A stretch of 64,000 bases of DNA from Mycolicibacterium moriokaense (GTDB lineage: Bacteria > Actinomycetota > Actinomycetes > Mycobacteriales > Mycobacteriaceae). Of this stretch, positions 8,693 through 17,611 are shown piece by piece (the first letter of the stretch is position 1; the number at the start of each line of letters is the position of its first letter). The position numbers and the translations under genes were made by a program. Below the pieces are notes generated by a model that saw only the letters and a program-made list of their open reading frames with translations, did no database searches and was not told the DNA's origin. The stretch spans positions 186,001 to 250,000 of the forward strand of contig NZ_QQBJ01000011.1 in assembly GCF_003347205.1 (NCBI RefSeq), in the 5' to 3' direction.

Positions 8693-9013
8693 TCAGGTCA
8701 CCTCGAAGCCGAGGCGGCGCGCCGCCCTGGCCTTCTGCCTGCTGGCGCGCAGCCGGCGCAGCCGCTTGACCAGCATCGGATCGGCTGCCAGCGCCTCCGG
8801 CCGGTCCACAAGCGCGTTCAGCACCTGGTAGTAGCGGGTGGCCGACATCGCGAACAACTCCTTGATGGCGTCTTCCTTGGCGCCCGCGTACTTCCACCAC
8901 TGGCGCTCGAACGCCAGGATGTCGTGTTCGCGCCGGGTCAGCCCATCAGCGAGCTCAGAGTCGTCCCCGGATTGCTCAGCCCGCGCCATGGCGCCGTCTG
9001 TGTTGCTCCCCAT
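8693..9013 (-). CDS. DUF3263 protein
   Basis: 106 residues. The DUF3263 signature is LTRREHDILAFERQWWKYAG, followed by a helix-turn-helix-like stretch (AIKELFAMSATRYYQVLNAL) and a basic tail (RLRRLRASRQKARAARRLGF). It corresponds to Rv0430, a small conserved actinobacterial protein of unknown role; the fold suggests DNA binding. The frame stays open up to a TTG at 9067, but I chose the ATG at 9013 because it gives the length I recall for orthologues and has AGGA close upstream. Confidence 0.85.
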   Translation of the reverse strand: MGSNTDGAMARAEQSGDDSELADGLTRREHDILAFERQWWKYAGAKEDAIKELFAMSATRYYQVLNALVDRPEALAADPMLVKRLRRLRASRQKARAARRLGFEVT

Positions 9014-9117
9014 GCGTCCTGACCCGTTTCCCACACTCGATGTCGCTAGCGATACGGCGATATTCAACCACGGCTTCGGCTGATGGGCCGTGAGGAAAGC
9101 GGGCGAGTCGGCTCACT

Positions 9118-9123
9118 TAAGCT
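9118..9123 (+). promoter_or_regulatory. -10 element TAAGCT of def
   Basis: TAAGCT lies 8 nt before the GTG at 9132. It implies a leaderless or nearly leaderless def mRNA. Confidence 0.55.
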
Positions 9124-9131
9124 TGCCAACC

Positions 9132-9725
9132 GTGGCAGTCGTACCCATCCGAATAGTCGGAGATCCCGTCTTACACACTGCGACCACTGAAGTGCCGGTG
9201 GCCGACGATGGTTCGCTGCCGCCCGAAGTCGCCGACTTGATCACAGATCTCTTCGACACGATGGACGCCGCGTACGGCGTGGGTCTGGCCGCCAACCAGA
9301 TCGGGGTTTCGTCGCGGGTGTTCGTCTACGACTGCGCCGAGGACCGCGGCAAGACCGCGCGCAGACGCGGGGTGATCGTCAACCCGGTGCTGGAAACCTC
9401 CGAGGTGCCCGAGACGATGCCCGACCCGGACAACGACGACGAGGGCTGCCTCTCGGTGCCGGGCGAGTCGTTCCCGACAGGGCGTGCCGACTGGGCGCGG
9501 GTCACGGGCCTTGATGCCGACGGCACACCGATCACGCTGGAGGGCACCGGCCTGTTCGCGCGGATGCTGCAGCACGAAACCGGACATCTGGACGGGTTCC
9601 TCTATCTGGACCGGTTGGTGGGCAGGCACGCGCGCAGCGCCAAGCGAGCGGTGAAGTCACACGGGTGGGGGGTGCCGGGCCTGACCTGGATGCCCGGCGA
9701 GGACCCCGATCCGTTCGGGCACTGA
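9132..9725 (+). CDS. def: Peptide deformylase
   Basis: 197 residues, removing the formyl group from nascent N-formyl-methionyl peptides. All three catalytic motifs are present: [10 protein letters not shown] (49-58), EGCLS with metal ligand Cys106, and HETGH with His148, Glu149 and His152. The frame is open upstream to 9090, but GTG 9132 gives [12 protein letters not shown], the start and length of the M. tuberculosis enzyme. The ATG of the GNAT gene follows after 1 bp, so they form an operon. Confidence 0.96.
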   Translation: MAVVPIRIVGDPVLHTATTEVPVADDGSLPPEVADLITDLFDTMDAAYGVGLAANQIGVSSRVFVYDCAEDRGKTARRRGVIVNPVLETSEVPETMPDPDNDDEGCLSVPGESFPTGRADWARVTGLDADGTPITLEGTGLFARMLQHETGHLDGFLYLDRLVGRHARSAKRAVKSHGWGVPGLTWMPGEDPDPFGH

Positions 9726-9726
9726 C

Positions 9727-10650
9727 ATGGCAGGCGTGGCCGACCTGCCCCCGGTGGGCACCAGGGTCAGCCTCCGCTACCGGCGCCCGCCGGGGTCGAC
9801 GCCCCCGCTGACGGACGTTATCGGCCGCCTTCTGCAGACCGGTGCTCTGCTGCTGGTGCGCACGAAGACCGGTGCGGTGGTGGAGGTCGCAGCCGACGAC
9901 GTCGTCGCGGTGCGGGCCCTGACGGCCGCCCCGGTCCGCACCTCGCAGATCCGCGCGACGGAACATGCCGCCGCGCTGGCGTGGCCGGGAACCGAACAGC
10001 GCTGGCTCGACGGCTGGCTGCTGCGCGGCGCCGCCGGCCATACCCACCGCGCGAATTCGGCTGTGCCGCTTGGCGTCGAGGCCGGCATCGACAGCGTGCC
10101 GGAGATCGTCGACTGGTACGCGCAGCGCGGTCAGACCCCGTGGCTGGCGATTCCCGAGCGGCTGTTGTCGTTGCCGGGCGGCGCGCCAACGCATCTGGAC
10201 ACGGTCGTGATGGTGCGCGATCTGCCCGCGGCGGCAGCCGATACGTCGGTGACGTTGGCGCCGCAACCCGACTCGACGTGGCTGCGCCTCTACGAGCGCG
10301 AGGTTCCCGTCGAGGTGCTCACCGCCGTCGTCGACGGGGTCGTGGTGTTCGCCACACTGGGCGACGCTGCGGTGGGCCGCGGCGCGGTCACGACGGCACC
10401 GGACGGCAGGCGGTTCGCGGGGATGTCGGCCGTGCGCGTGACCGACGGGCACCGGCGGAGGGGGCACGCGCGGGAACTGTGCACGGCGCTGCTGGCCTGG
10501 GCCGCCGATCAGGGCGCGGACACCTGCTACGCCCAGGTGCTCGTCGACAACGCGCCGGCGATCGCGCTGTACGAGCAGTTGGGCTTCACCGCACAACACC
10601 GAGCGCGCTACTTCGACGCGGCGCACGTGAGGAGCGTTGGGCATCCGTAG
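9727..10650 (+). CDS. GNAT-family N-acetyltransferase with N-terminal extension
   Basis: 307 residues. The first ~65 residues form a small beta-rich domain (GTRVSLRYRR ... LLLVRTKTGAVVEV). The C-terminal half is a GNAT fold with the acetyl-CoA loop MSAVRVTDGHRRRGHARELC and the terminal strand ALYEQLGFTAQHRARYF. It corresponds to Rv0428c. The link to deformylase (1-bp gap) suggests N-terminal protein processing, but the substrate is not known. Its TAG stop is part of the xthA -10 hexamer. Confidence 0.87.
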   Translation: MAGVADLPPVGTRVSLRYRRPPGSTPPLTDVIGRLLQTGALLLVRTKTGAVVEVAADDVVAVRALTAAPVRTSQIRATEHAAALAWPGTEQRWLDGWLLRGAAGHTHRANSAVPLGVEAGIDSVPEIVDWYAQRGQTPWLAIPERLLSLPGGAPTHLDTVVMVRDLPAAAADTSVTLAPQPDSTWLRLYEREVPVEVLTAVVDGVVVFATLGDAAVGRGAVTTAPDGRRFAGMSAVRVTDGHRRRGHARELCTALLAWAADQGADTCYAQVLVDNAPAIALYEQLGFTAQHRARYFDAAHVRSVGHP

Positions 10651-10653
10651 CCT
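10648..10653 (+). promoter_or_regulatory. -10 element TAGCCT of xthA, overlapping the upstream stop codon
   Basis: TAGCCT at 10648-10653, then 6 nt, then the xthA ATG at 10660. Its first three bases are the stop codon of the GNAT gene. Confidence 0.65.
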
Positions 10654-10659
10654 GTAGCA

Positions 10660-11460
10660 ATGCGGCTGGCCACCTGGAACGTGAATTCGATCCGGGCCAG
10701 GGTGGATCGCGTCACCGACTGGCTGGAACGCGCCGACGTCGACGTGCTGGCCATGCAGGAGACCAAGTGCACCGACGACCAGTTCCCCACGATGCCGTTC
10801 GCCGCCATCGGATATGACGTGGTGCATTGCGGGTTCAACCAGTGGAACGGCGTTGCGATCGCGTCGCGGGTCGGCATCGACGACGTCCGGGTGGGCTTCG
10901 ACGGGCAACCGACGTGGAGCAACGGGACCGGCCCAGCGGACGCGGCCGAGGCGCGGGCGCTCGGCGCCACTTGCGCCGGCGTGCAGGTGTGGAGCCTGTA
11001 CGTGCCCAACGGCCGCACGGTGGATTCGCCGCATTACGGCTACAAGCTGGCTTGGCTTGCGGCGCTGAGGGATACAGCGCAGGGCTGGCTCGCCGAGAAT
11101 CCGGCCGCGCAGATCGCGCTGACCGGCGACTGGAACATCGCCCCCACCGACGAGGATGTGTGGAGCGTCGAGTTCTACCGGGGCAGCACCCACGTCACCG
11201 AGCCGGAACGCGCGGCGTTCAACGCGATCGTCGACGCCCGATTCAGCGACGTGGTACGGCCTTTCACGCCCGGGCCGCAGGTGTACACGTATTGGGACTA
11301 CACCCAGTTGCGCTTCCCGAGGAACCGCGGCATGCGCATCGACTTCATCCTCGGCTCACCGGCGCTGGCCGGCCGCGTCTCGCACGCCGAGATCGTGCGC
11401 GAGGAGCGAAAGGGTAAGGCGCCCAGCGATCACGCCCCGGTGCTCGTCGAACTCGCCTAG
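10660..11460 (+). CDS. xthA: Exodeoxyribonuclease III (AP endonuclease)
   Basis: 266 residues of the exonuclease-endonuclease-phosphatase fold: MRLATWNVNSIRARV, the catalytic Glu in AMQETKC, the YVPNGR loop, GDWNIAPTDEDV, and the C-terminal MRIDFILGS and SDHAPVLVEL with catalytic Asp and His. It cleaves abasic sites in base excision repair. It corresponds to Rv0427c. It ends convergently with the next gene, sharing CTAG. Confidence 0.95.
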   Translation: MRLATWNVNSIRARVDRVTDWLERADVDVLAMQETKCTDDQFPTMPFAAIGYDVVHCGFNQWNGVAIASRVGIDDVRVGFDGQPTWSNGTGPADAAEARALGATCAGVQVWSLYVPNGRTVDSPHYGYKLAWLAALRDTAQGWLAENPAAQIALTGDWNIAPTDEDVWSVEFYRGSTHVTEPERAAFNAIVDARFSDVVRPFTPGPQVYTYWDYTQLRFPRNRGMRIDFILGSPALAGRVSHAEIVREERKGKAPSDHAPVLVELA

Positions 11461-12296
11461 CCGGTCTTCTGGATCGGCTGCAGGGTCAGCGCGGTGCCGT
11501 TGTTGCCCGGTGTGGTGTCGCCGCCGCCGCTCACCTGCGCGTGGATGGTGCCGATCCCGGCGCTGTTGAACGTCACCATCACGGCGGGATCGATGTGGTC
11601 CTTGGCCTTCACGGTGCCACCCGTGCAACTGATCGCCGAGGACTCGCCGCCGACGGGCGGTCGTGGCGCACAGTTGAACCCGTTGGCCGACCAGCCTGCC
11701 GCCACCAGGCCCTGGTCACCGAACGTCGCGACGCCGGAGGTGGCGAGGTCGACGGTGACGTCCTTGGCTTCGTTGGCGCTGTTGTTGTCGACGAGGATCA
11801 GGTAGGCATACGTCTGGGGCGCCAGCGGGTCCTGCTTGCCGCGGATGTTCTGCAGGGCGAGATCGGCTTGGGCGGCCGTCTTCTCGGGATCGGTGCAGAT
11901 CTGGTTCGACGGCGGCGACGGATCGTCGTTGAACCCGATGTGAACCGTCTTCCAGACGACGACGCTCACGCACACCGCGGTGCCCTCCGGCATGCCGTCC
12001 TCAGTTCTGGTGATGTCCCGGAACGCCCCCGGGATCGGCGTGACGCTGACGTCTTTCCCGTTGACGATGACGTTGTCGGGGTTGTCCCGTTCCCGCACGG
12101 TCAGCCATATTCCGCCGACGTCCTCGGTGTCCTGCAAGGCGAACGTGTAGGTCAACGTCGTCTTCTTGACCGTCGCGCTCTTGAGTTGGGCAGGCAGCGT
12201 GTCCGCCCCGGCCGTAGGCACACCCACCCCGAGCACAAGCGCGGCCACCAATACGGCCGCCGCCGAAACCGTGCGAAGAACATGTGAAACACCCAT
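11457..12296 (-). CDS. Secreted protein of unknown function
   Basis: 279 residues with a Sec signal peptide (hydrophobic core AAAVLVAALVLGVGV, cleavage after AGAD-like sequence around residue 31). The mature part is rich in beta-strand-type sequence. It has four Cys residues in two pairs (VCVSVVVW/NQICTD and FNCAPR/ISCTGG), and the C-terminal half (TYAYLILVDNNSANEAKDVT) resembles DUF11/CARDB-like extracellular folds. Function not recognised. The start is 7 nt below TAGCGT, diverging from the patatin gene. Confidence 0.8.
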   Translation of the reverse strand: MGVSHVLRTVSAAAVLVAALVLGVGVPTAGADTLPAQLKSATVKKTTLTYTFALQDTEDVGGIWLTVRERDNPDNVIVNGKDVSVTPIPGAFRDITRTEDGMPEGTAVCVSVVVWKTVHIGFNDDPSPPSNQICTDPEKTAAQADLALQNIRGKQDPLAPQTYAYLILVDNNSANEAKDVTVDLATSGVATFGDQGLVAAGWSANGFNCAPRPPVGGESSAISCTGGTVKAKDHIDPAVMVTFNSAGIGTIHAQVSGGGDTTPGNNGTALTLQPIQKTG

Positions 12297-12303
12297 GGGC
12301 TCG

Positions 12304-12309
12304 ACGCTA
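12304..12309 (-). promoter_or_regulatory. -10 element TAGCGT of the secreted-protein gene
   Basis: TAGCGT on the minus strand, 7 nt before ATG 12296. It faces away from the patatin promoter 62 bp further right. Confidence 0.6.
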
Positions 12310-12370
12310 TGGGCTCGGCACCGGGTTGGGAATCAGGTGTTTCCCTATGTTTTTCATCTCTACCCGAGCT

Positions 12371-12376
12371 TAGGCT
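12371..12376 (+). promoter_or_regulatory. -10 element TAGGCT of the patatin-like gene
   Basis: TAGGCT, then 6 nt, then ATG 12383. It decides between ATG 12383 and the in-frame GTG at 12380, which would be too close to the hexamer. Confidence 0.6.
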
Positions 12377-12382
12377 CGCGTG

Positions 12383-14845
12383 ATGAACTCCCATGAAGCC
12401 GAACTGCGGCTGGCACTGGTCTGCTACGGCGGCGTGTCGCTCGCGGTCTACATGCACGGGGTCACCAAAGAACTCCACAAGTTGGTGGTGGCGGCCAGGG
12501 AGTTCGACCAGCGGCGCGCCGACAATCCGTTCACCGACGGCACTGAGGCCGTCTACTACGACGCCCTGACCGACATCGCCTCGGACGGGCCGCGACTCGT
12601 CGTCAGCATCGACATCGTCGGCGGCACGTCCGCCGGCGGCATCAACGGCATCGCGTTGAGCAAGGCGATCGCCCGCGACGCCAGCCTCGAGCCCCTCAAG
12701 CAGGTGTGGATCGACGACGGCGACATCCGCAAACTGCTTCGCGGCACCAAGCTGTTCGGCCTGGCGATGCAGGTGGCCACCACGGTGGGTCGTCAACTGA
12801 CGCACTTGTTCGGGCCGTCGTCACCGCTGCGCGGTGAGTACATGTCCACTCTGTTGTTCACCGCGCTGACCGACATGGAGAAGACCGGTGCCGATGACGG
12901 CAAGTCGCTGATGCCGCGCGACGCCAAGCTCGAACTGTACGTGCCGACAACGGATCTCAACGGCTTCGATGTGCTGGTGGCGTCCGGTGTCGGTGGCGCA
13001 AGTAATCGGGATCGCGACTATCGCCAGGTGCTGGTGTTCTCCGGGACCGACGACAAGCTGGAGCAGTTCGGCGCCGACTACACCGCCGACCTCGCGTTCG
13101 CCGGACGTGCGAGCGCCAGTTTCCCCGGCGCGTTCGCACCCGTGAGCCAGGCGTCGTTCAGAACGGAACTCGGCGGTCAGGGCGCGAACGTCCGCCTACA
13201 CCCGGAGACCGTTTTCCTGTGCCAGTACCCGGCCGGCGATGCGGCCGACGTGTACTTCGTCGACGGCGGCGTGCTGGACAACGCGCCGTTCGATCTCGTG
13301 ATCGACGCCATCGCCAGACGCAAGGCCGAGCGGCGGGTGCACCGCCAGCTGGTCTACATCGAGCCTGATCCTGGCCAACAGCTCTATTCGAAGAGCCGCA
13401 AGCAGAAGGACAGCAGCAGGCGATGGCTGAGGGATCTGGTCGCGGTGTCGGGTGTCCGCGGCAGCCACCCGATCCTCAGCGACCTGACCAAGCTGCGCGA
13501 CATGAACTGGCGGATCGCCGAGGTGCGGGCGATCGCCGACCAGCAGGAGGTCTACGTCGAGGACCGGACGAAAGAGATTCTGCTGGACATGATGCCGGGC
13601 GCGGGCGAGCCGCGGCGCCGCTCGACTATGGAGGCGCTGACCAGCAGCCAGCTCTTCGAGGCACTGACCGCGGCCACCGACGACAAGAATCCCGACGGTC
13701 TGATCACGGCGATATCGGACAGGGCCTATGCGAGCGCGAAGGAATCGCTCGCGCCGTCCTGGTCGACCTACCAGCGGCTCAAGTTCGAGGCGGTACTCGA
13801 GCGGCTGGCATCCGAGATCAGCCTGTACTTCGGGTATCCCAGGCCGTCTTCGGAGGCGGGCTTCATCGCCGCGACCTGGATCGCCTGGGGCCGGGCGCAT
13901 CCCGCGTGGCAGGAACGCCAGACGCCGACGACCGCCGACGCAGCGACGTTGGACGAGTTGTTGCAGGGCAGCGACATGCCCTACCGCGAGCGCCGGTTGG
14001 CGTTCATCCTGGCCCGGATCAACGACTGGTACGACAGCGACGACGCCAGTCCGACCCCGCCGGTCGATGATCTCGACGCGCTGAAGACTACGGCCTGGAC
14101 GCTGCTCGAGGAGCTTCGCGACGCCACGCTGAGCGCGGTCGGCCAGGTCGGCCTCGGCGGCGCACTGGAACTGCTGCGGCTGAAGGACGATCAAGCCGTC
14201 CGGCTGGATCCCGAGGCGTTCGCGGCGGCCAATCAGAAGCCGCTGCAGGATGTTTTCGACGCCTACACCGCCGCGCTGGGATCGGCCCGCAACGACAGCG
14301 AGAAGCTGCTCGCCGCCTATCGCGAGCACACCGCGAGGTGGCCGAAGGACGCGAAGGACTCGCTGCTGCGGCGTTACCTCGGGTTCGCGTTGTGGGACGC
14401 GCTGCTGTTCCCGACGCTCTCGCTGAGCGAACTGCCGCAGCTCACCCCGATCCCGGTGGCCCAGTTCAGCCCGCTCGCCGCGACCGCACTGGCGCCGCCG
14501 CCGGAGAAGAACGCGCCCGACGAGAAGCCGGCCAAGCTCAAGGGCATACCGGTCAAACACTTCGCGGCCTTCTTCGCCGCCAAGTTCCGCGAGAACGACT
14601 ACCTGTGGGGCAGGCTGGACGGGGCCGAGCTGATTCTGAAGATGCTCACCGACGTCGCGAATGAGCAAGCCGGCGAACGCGTCTCGACGGCGGCGGAGGC
14701 TCTGCCCGCACGTCTGCCCGACGCCCTGCAGGCCGTGCTGGACTCCGAGACGGGCCTGTCGAGGATCAAGGACCTACGGGCCTACCTCGCCGGGGAGGTC
14801 ACGCGGCTTCGTCGTCGTCGGCCCCGCCGTAGCGACCCGGATTGA
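12383..14845 (+). CDS. Large patatin-like phospholipase-related protein
   Basis: 820 residues. The N-terminal 310 residues are a patatin domain: an oxyanion loop (LVCYGGVSLAVYMHGVTKEL), the nucleophile elbow GTSAGG with Ser83, and the DGG motif with Asp294 (YFVDGGVLDNAPF), giving a complete Ser-Asp dyad. About 500 further residues are mostly helical and not recognised; the whole resembles the TIGR03607 patatin-related family. Acyl-ester hydrolysis of lipids is likely and the substrate is unknown. No signal peptide is visible, so it is probably cytosolic. Its 3' end overlaps the convergent MFS gene by 47 bp. Confidence 0.88.
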   Translation: MNSHEAELRLALVCYGGVSLAVYMHGVTKELHKLVVAAREFDQRRADNPFTDGTEAVYYDALTDIASDGPRLVVSIDIVGGTSAGGINGIALSKAIARDASLEPLKQVWIDDGDIRKLLRGTKLFGLAMQVATTVGRQLTHLFGPSSPLRGEYMSTLLFTALTDMEKTGADDGKSLMPRDAKLELYVPTTDLNGFDVLVASGVGGASNRDRDYRQVLVFSGTDDKLEQFGADYTADLAFAGRASASFPGAFAPVSQASFRTELGGQGANVRLHPETVFLCQYPAGDAADVYFVDGGVLDNAPFDLVIDAIARRKAERRVHRQLVYIEPDPGQQLYSKSRKQKDSSRRWLRDLVAVSGVRGSHPILSDLTKLRDMNWRIAEVRAIADQQEVYVEDRTKEILLDMMPGAGEPRRRSTMEALTSSQLFEALTAATDDKNPDGLITAISDRAYASAKESLAPSWSTYQRLKFEAVLERLASEISLYFGYPRPSSEAGFIAATWIAWGRAHPAWQERQTPTTADAATLDELLQGSDMPYRERRLAFILARINDWYDSDDASPTPPVDDLDALKTTAWTLLEELRDATLSAVGQVGLGGALELLRLKDDQAVRLDPEAFAAANQKPLQDVFDAYTAALGSARNDSEKLLAAYREHTARWPKDAKDSLLRRYLGFALWDALLFPTLSLSELPQLTPIPVAQFSPLAATALAPPPEKNAPDEKPAKLKGIPVKHFAAFFAAKFRENDYLWGRLDGAELILKMLTDVANEQAGERVSTAAEALPARLPDALQAVLDSETGLSRIKDLRAYLAGEVTRLRRRRPRRSDPD

Positions 14846-16565
14846 ACATCGAGGCCGCCGCCCCGATCACCATCATCACCGCGGCCGCGACGAACACCAC
14901 CACCAGACCGGTGTGGAACGGCTGGGTGATCAGTTCGGGGAAGAACGCCTTGCCCGTCAACTCGTCGGCGTTGACACCGGGGGCCTGCAACGCACCCGAC
15001 GGGGCCAGCAACTCGGCGATCGGGTTGTAGCCGAGGAACGCCGCGAACAGGCTGCCGACGGGCGGCAGGCCCGCCACGTCCTGCGCGACGGATGCGGACA
15101 CACCCTGGGCCTGCAGTCCGCTGCTCATCGCGGTAGGCAAGGTGTGGGCCAGACCGACGATCATCAGCGAGAAGAAGATGCCGATCGACAGCGACGAGCC
15201 GGCGTTGAAGAACGTCGCCCGCACACCGGAGGCCGAACCGCGTTCCGCCGCAGGCACACTGGACATGATCGCGGCCGTGTTCGGCGCGGTGAAGATGCCG
15301 CCGCCGAGGCCGTTGAAGAACACCAGCACCGCGAAGATCCAGTAGTCGAAGTTCACCGGGATCATCACCAGCGCGACGAACGTCACCGCCATCAGCAGCA
15401 TCCCGCCCACGGTGAACGGGCGCGCCCCGAATCTGTCGGCCAGCGATCCGGCGAGCGGTGCGGACGCCAGGAAGCCCGCCGTCATCGGCAGCATGTAGAT
15501 GCCCGCCCACAGCGGGGTGGATTCAAAGCTGTAGCCGTGCAACGGAAGCCAGATGCCCTGCAGCCAGATGATGAGCATGAACTGCAACCCGCCGCGGCCT
15601 ACGGACGACATCAGGCCCGCCAGGTTGCCCAGCCCGAACGACGCCGACCGGAACAGCCGGATGTTGACCATCGGTTCGGCCACCCGCAGTTCGATGAGGC
15701 AGAACGCGACCAGCAGGCCCAGCCCCGCTGCGATCGCGCCGAGCACCCACGGGCTGGTCCACCCGGTGGTGGAGTCGCCATAGGGTTGGATGCCGTAGGT
15801 GATGCCGGTCAGCAGGGCGGTCAGCCCGATGCCGAAGGTGAACGTGCCCGCCCAGTCCAGGCGCCCCGGGGTGCGCACGCCGAGTTCCTTCAGCGATCGC
15901 ATGCTCCACACGGTGCCGAGCAGGCCGATCGGCACGCCCACCCAGAAGATCGCCTTCCAGTGCCACTCCGAGAGCACGCCGCCGATCAGCAGACCGAGGA
16001 ACGAGCCCGCCACGGCGGCCACCATGTTCACCCCGAGCGCCATGCCGCGCTGGTTCGACGGGAACGCGTCGGTGAGGATCGCCGCCGAGGACGCCATCAG
16101 CATCGCGCCACCGACGCCCTGCACCACCCGCCAGCCGATCAGCCAGAGCGCACCGCCGTCGAGATGGAACGGATCGAAGGACAGCGCGATCGCGGCGAAT
16201 GTGAACACCGCGAAGCCGATGTTGTAGATCTTCACCCGGCCGAACATGTCGCCGAGGCGGCCGAAGAAGACCACCAGCACCGCGGTGACCACCAGGTAGC
16301 CCATCAGCATCCACAGCAGATAGCTGACGTTTCCGGGGGCCAGCGGGTTCAGCCCGATGCCCCGGAAGATGGCGGGCAGCGAGATCAGCACGATCGAGGC
16401 GTTGATCGAGGCCAGCAGCATGCCCAGCGTGGTGTTGGACAGCACCACCCACTTGTAGAAAGGGTGATCGTGGTCCATCCGCCTGCGACGGCGGGCGGTC
16501 TCGGCAACAGCCACTTCGGCGTTGGCCACGACAGGGGTTTTGGTCATCTCGATTTCGGTCGTCAT
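14799..16565 (-). CDS. MFS drug:H+ antiporter, DHA2 (EmrB/QacA) family
   Basis: 588 residues with about 14 membrane segments. Family motifs are FFGRLGDMFGRVKIYNIG (motif A), the WRVVQGVGGAMLMASSAAIL stretch, and ALGVNMVAAVAGSFLGLLIGG (antiporter motif C region). It probably exports hydrophobic drugs or lipids. The frame is open to 16784, but that part is in the thiD leader; I chose ATG 16565 (MTTEIEMTKT), with another ATG at 16547 possible. An AT-rich block at 16593-16620 lies just upstream. Confidence 0.9.
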   Translation of the reverse strand: MTTEIEMTKTPVVANAEVAVAETARRRRRMDHDHPFYKWVVLSNTTLGMLLASINASIVLISLPAIFRGIGLNPLAPGNVSYLLWMLMGYLVVTAVLVVFFGRLGDMFGRVKIYNIGFAVFTFAAIALSFDPFHLDGGALWLIGWRVVQGVGGAMLMASSAAILTDAFPSNQRGMALGVNMVAAVAGSFLGLLIGGVLSEWHWKAIFWVGVPIGLLGTVWSMRSLKELGVRTPGRLDWAGTFTFGIGLTALLTGITYGIQPYGDSTTGWTSPWVLGAIAAGLGLLVAFCLIELRVAEPMVNIRLFRSASFGLGNLAGLMSSVGRGGLQFMLIIWLQGIWLPLHGYSFESTPLWAGIYMLPMTAGFLASAPLAGSLADRFGARPFTVGGMLLMAVTFVALVMIPVNFDYWIFAVLVFFNGLGGGIFTAPNTAAIMSSVPAAERGSASGVRATFFNAGSSLSIGIFFSLMIVGLAHTLPTAMSSGLQAQGVSASVAQDVAGLPPVGSLFAAFLGYNPIAELLAPSGALQAPGVNADELTGKAFFPELITQPFHTGLVVVFVAAAVMMVIGAAASMFNPGRYGGADDDEAA

Positions 16566-16592
16566 CAGGTCGCTTTGCGTATCGTCTCGGCT

Positions 16593-16620
16593 CAAAATAT
16601 ATATGTTAGCTATACAAACC
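16593..16620 (-). promoter_or_regulatory. AT-rich promoter/operator block upstream of the MFS exporter
   Basis: A 28-bp stretch rich in A and T (AAAATATATATG then TTAGCTATACAAA on the plus strand), very unlike the surrounding GC-rich DNA. It lies 28 bp above the MFS ATG and 50 bp above the thiD riboswitch. A promoter and a site for an efflux regulator are plausible; no regulator gene sits next to it. Confidence 0.4.
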
Positions 16621-16648
16621 ATTCGAGAGCAATTTGTGTTCCATGCGA

Positions 16649-16654
16649 TAGCGT
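16649..16654 (+). promoter_or_regulatory. Candidate -10 element TAGCGT of the thiD transcript
   Basis: TAGCGT about 7-15 nt before the first nucleotides of the TPP riboswitch, the right position to start the riboswitch RNA. No convincing -35 is seen. Confidence 0.4.
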
Positions 16655-16668
16655 GGGAACTGCCTGTG

Positions 16669-16764
16669 CACATCGCGGGAGCACGCATGAAGCGTGCTGA
16701 GAGGACGGCTGGGGCTGCCGTCGACCGTATGAACCTGACCGGGTAATGCCGGCGTAGGGAGTTG
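16669..16764 (+). ncRNA. TPP riboswitch (THI element) controlling thiD
   Basis: The conserved blocks are in order: GCGGGAGC near 16675-16682, CTGAGA at 16697-16702, a variable GC-rich arm, then TATGAACCTGACCGGGTAA and TGCCGGCGTAGGGA ending at 16760. The last block contains the AGGGA ribosome-binding site 8 nt before the thiD GTG. Binding of thiamine pyrophosphate should therefore sequester this site and block translation initiation. Confidence 0.95.
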
Positions 16765-16768
16765 TCTC

Positions 16769-17611
16769 GTGAGTTTTCTGCCACTTACACCAGGCGGCCA
16801 GACGCCGCCGCGGGTGATGACTATCGCCGGATCGGATTCCGGCGGCGGCGCAGGCATCCAGGCCGACATGCGGACCTTCGCGCTGCTTGGCGTGCACGGC
16901 TGCGTCGCGGTGACCGCGGTGACCGTGCAGAACTCGATGGGCGTGAAGGGCTTCCACGAGATCCCCGTCGACGTGATCGCCGGCCAGATCGAGGCCGTCG
17001 CGAGCGATATCGGCATCCAGGCCGCCAAGACCGGGATGCTGGCGTCATCGGAGATCATCGCGACGGTCACCGACATCTGGCGGTCGCAGGGGCTGGCGGA
17101 TGCGGTGCCGCTGGTCGTCGACCCGGTCTGCGCGTCGATGCACGGCGATCCGCTGCTGCACCCGAGCGCGCTGGATTCGCTTCGCACCCAGCTATTTCCG
17201 CTCGCGACGCTGGTGACGCCGAACCTGGACGAAGTGCGCCTGCTCGTCGACATCGACGTCGTCGACGATGCGTCGCAGCGCGACGCCGCCCGCGCCCTGC
17301 ATGCGCTGGGACCGACGTGGGCGCTGGTCAAGGGAGGCCACCTGCGCTCGTCACAGCACAGCCCCGACCTGTTGTACGACGGCACCGACTTCTACGAGTT
17401 CGACGCCACGCGCATCGACACCGCCGACGATCACGGCGCCGGCGACACGCTGGGTGCCGCGGTGGCCAGTGCGCTCGCGCACGGTTATCCCATGCGCGAC
17501 GCGGTGGCACTGGCGAAGTCGTGGGTGACCGAGTGCCTGCGCGCCGCCTACCCGCTGGGCCACGGCCACGGCCCGGTCTCGCCGCTGTTCCGGCTGTCGG
17601 AATCGCCGTGA
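16769..17611 (+). CDS. thiD: Hydroxymethylpyrimidine / phosphomethylpyrimidine kinase
   Basis: 280-residue ribokinase-fold enzyme that phosphorylates HMP twice to HMP-PP for thiamine synthesis. Motifs: IAGSDSGGGAGIQADMRTFA (substrate and Gly-rich loop), VDPVCASMHGDPLL, VTPNLDEVRLL and the anion hole DDHGAGDTLGAAVA. The GTG start at 16769 is set by the riboswitch ribosome-binding site. The stop overlaps the next start (GTGA). Unlike the M. tuberculosis arrangement I recall, no thiC precedes it here. Confidence 0.95.
   Translation: MSFLPLTPGGQTPPRVMTIAGSDSGGGAGIQADMRTFALLGVHGCVAVTAVTVQNSMGVKGFHEIPVDVIAGQIEAVASDIGIQAAKTGMLASSEIIATVTDIWRSQGLADAVPLVVDPVCASMHGDPLLHPSALDSLRTQLFPLATLVTPNLDEVRLLVDIDVVDDASQRDAARALHALGPTWALVKGGHLRSSQHSPDLLYDGTDFYEFDATRIDTADDHGAGDTLGAAVASALAHGYPMRDAVALAKSWVTECLRAAYPLGHGHGPVSPLFRLSESP

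Noticed and set aside
9532-11193. 553-codon minus-strand ORF over def, GNAT and xthA
   Set aside because: Opposite three conserved genes, no recognisable protein sequence.
14661-16700. 679-codon plus-strand ORF opposite the DHA2 exporter
   Set aside because: His/Arg/Gln-rich translation with no domain; it is the antisense shadow of a clear membrane transporter in high-GC DNA.
16566-16784. N-terminal extension of the MFS exporter to 16784
   Set aside because: The extra residues come from the antisense of the TPP riboswitch and an AT-rich block; ATG 16565 begins a normal exporter N-terminus.
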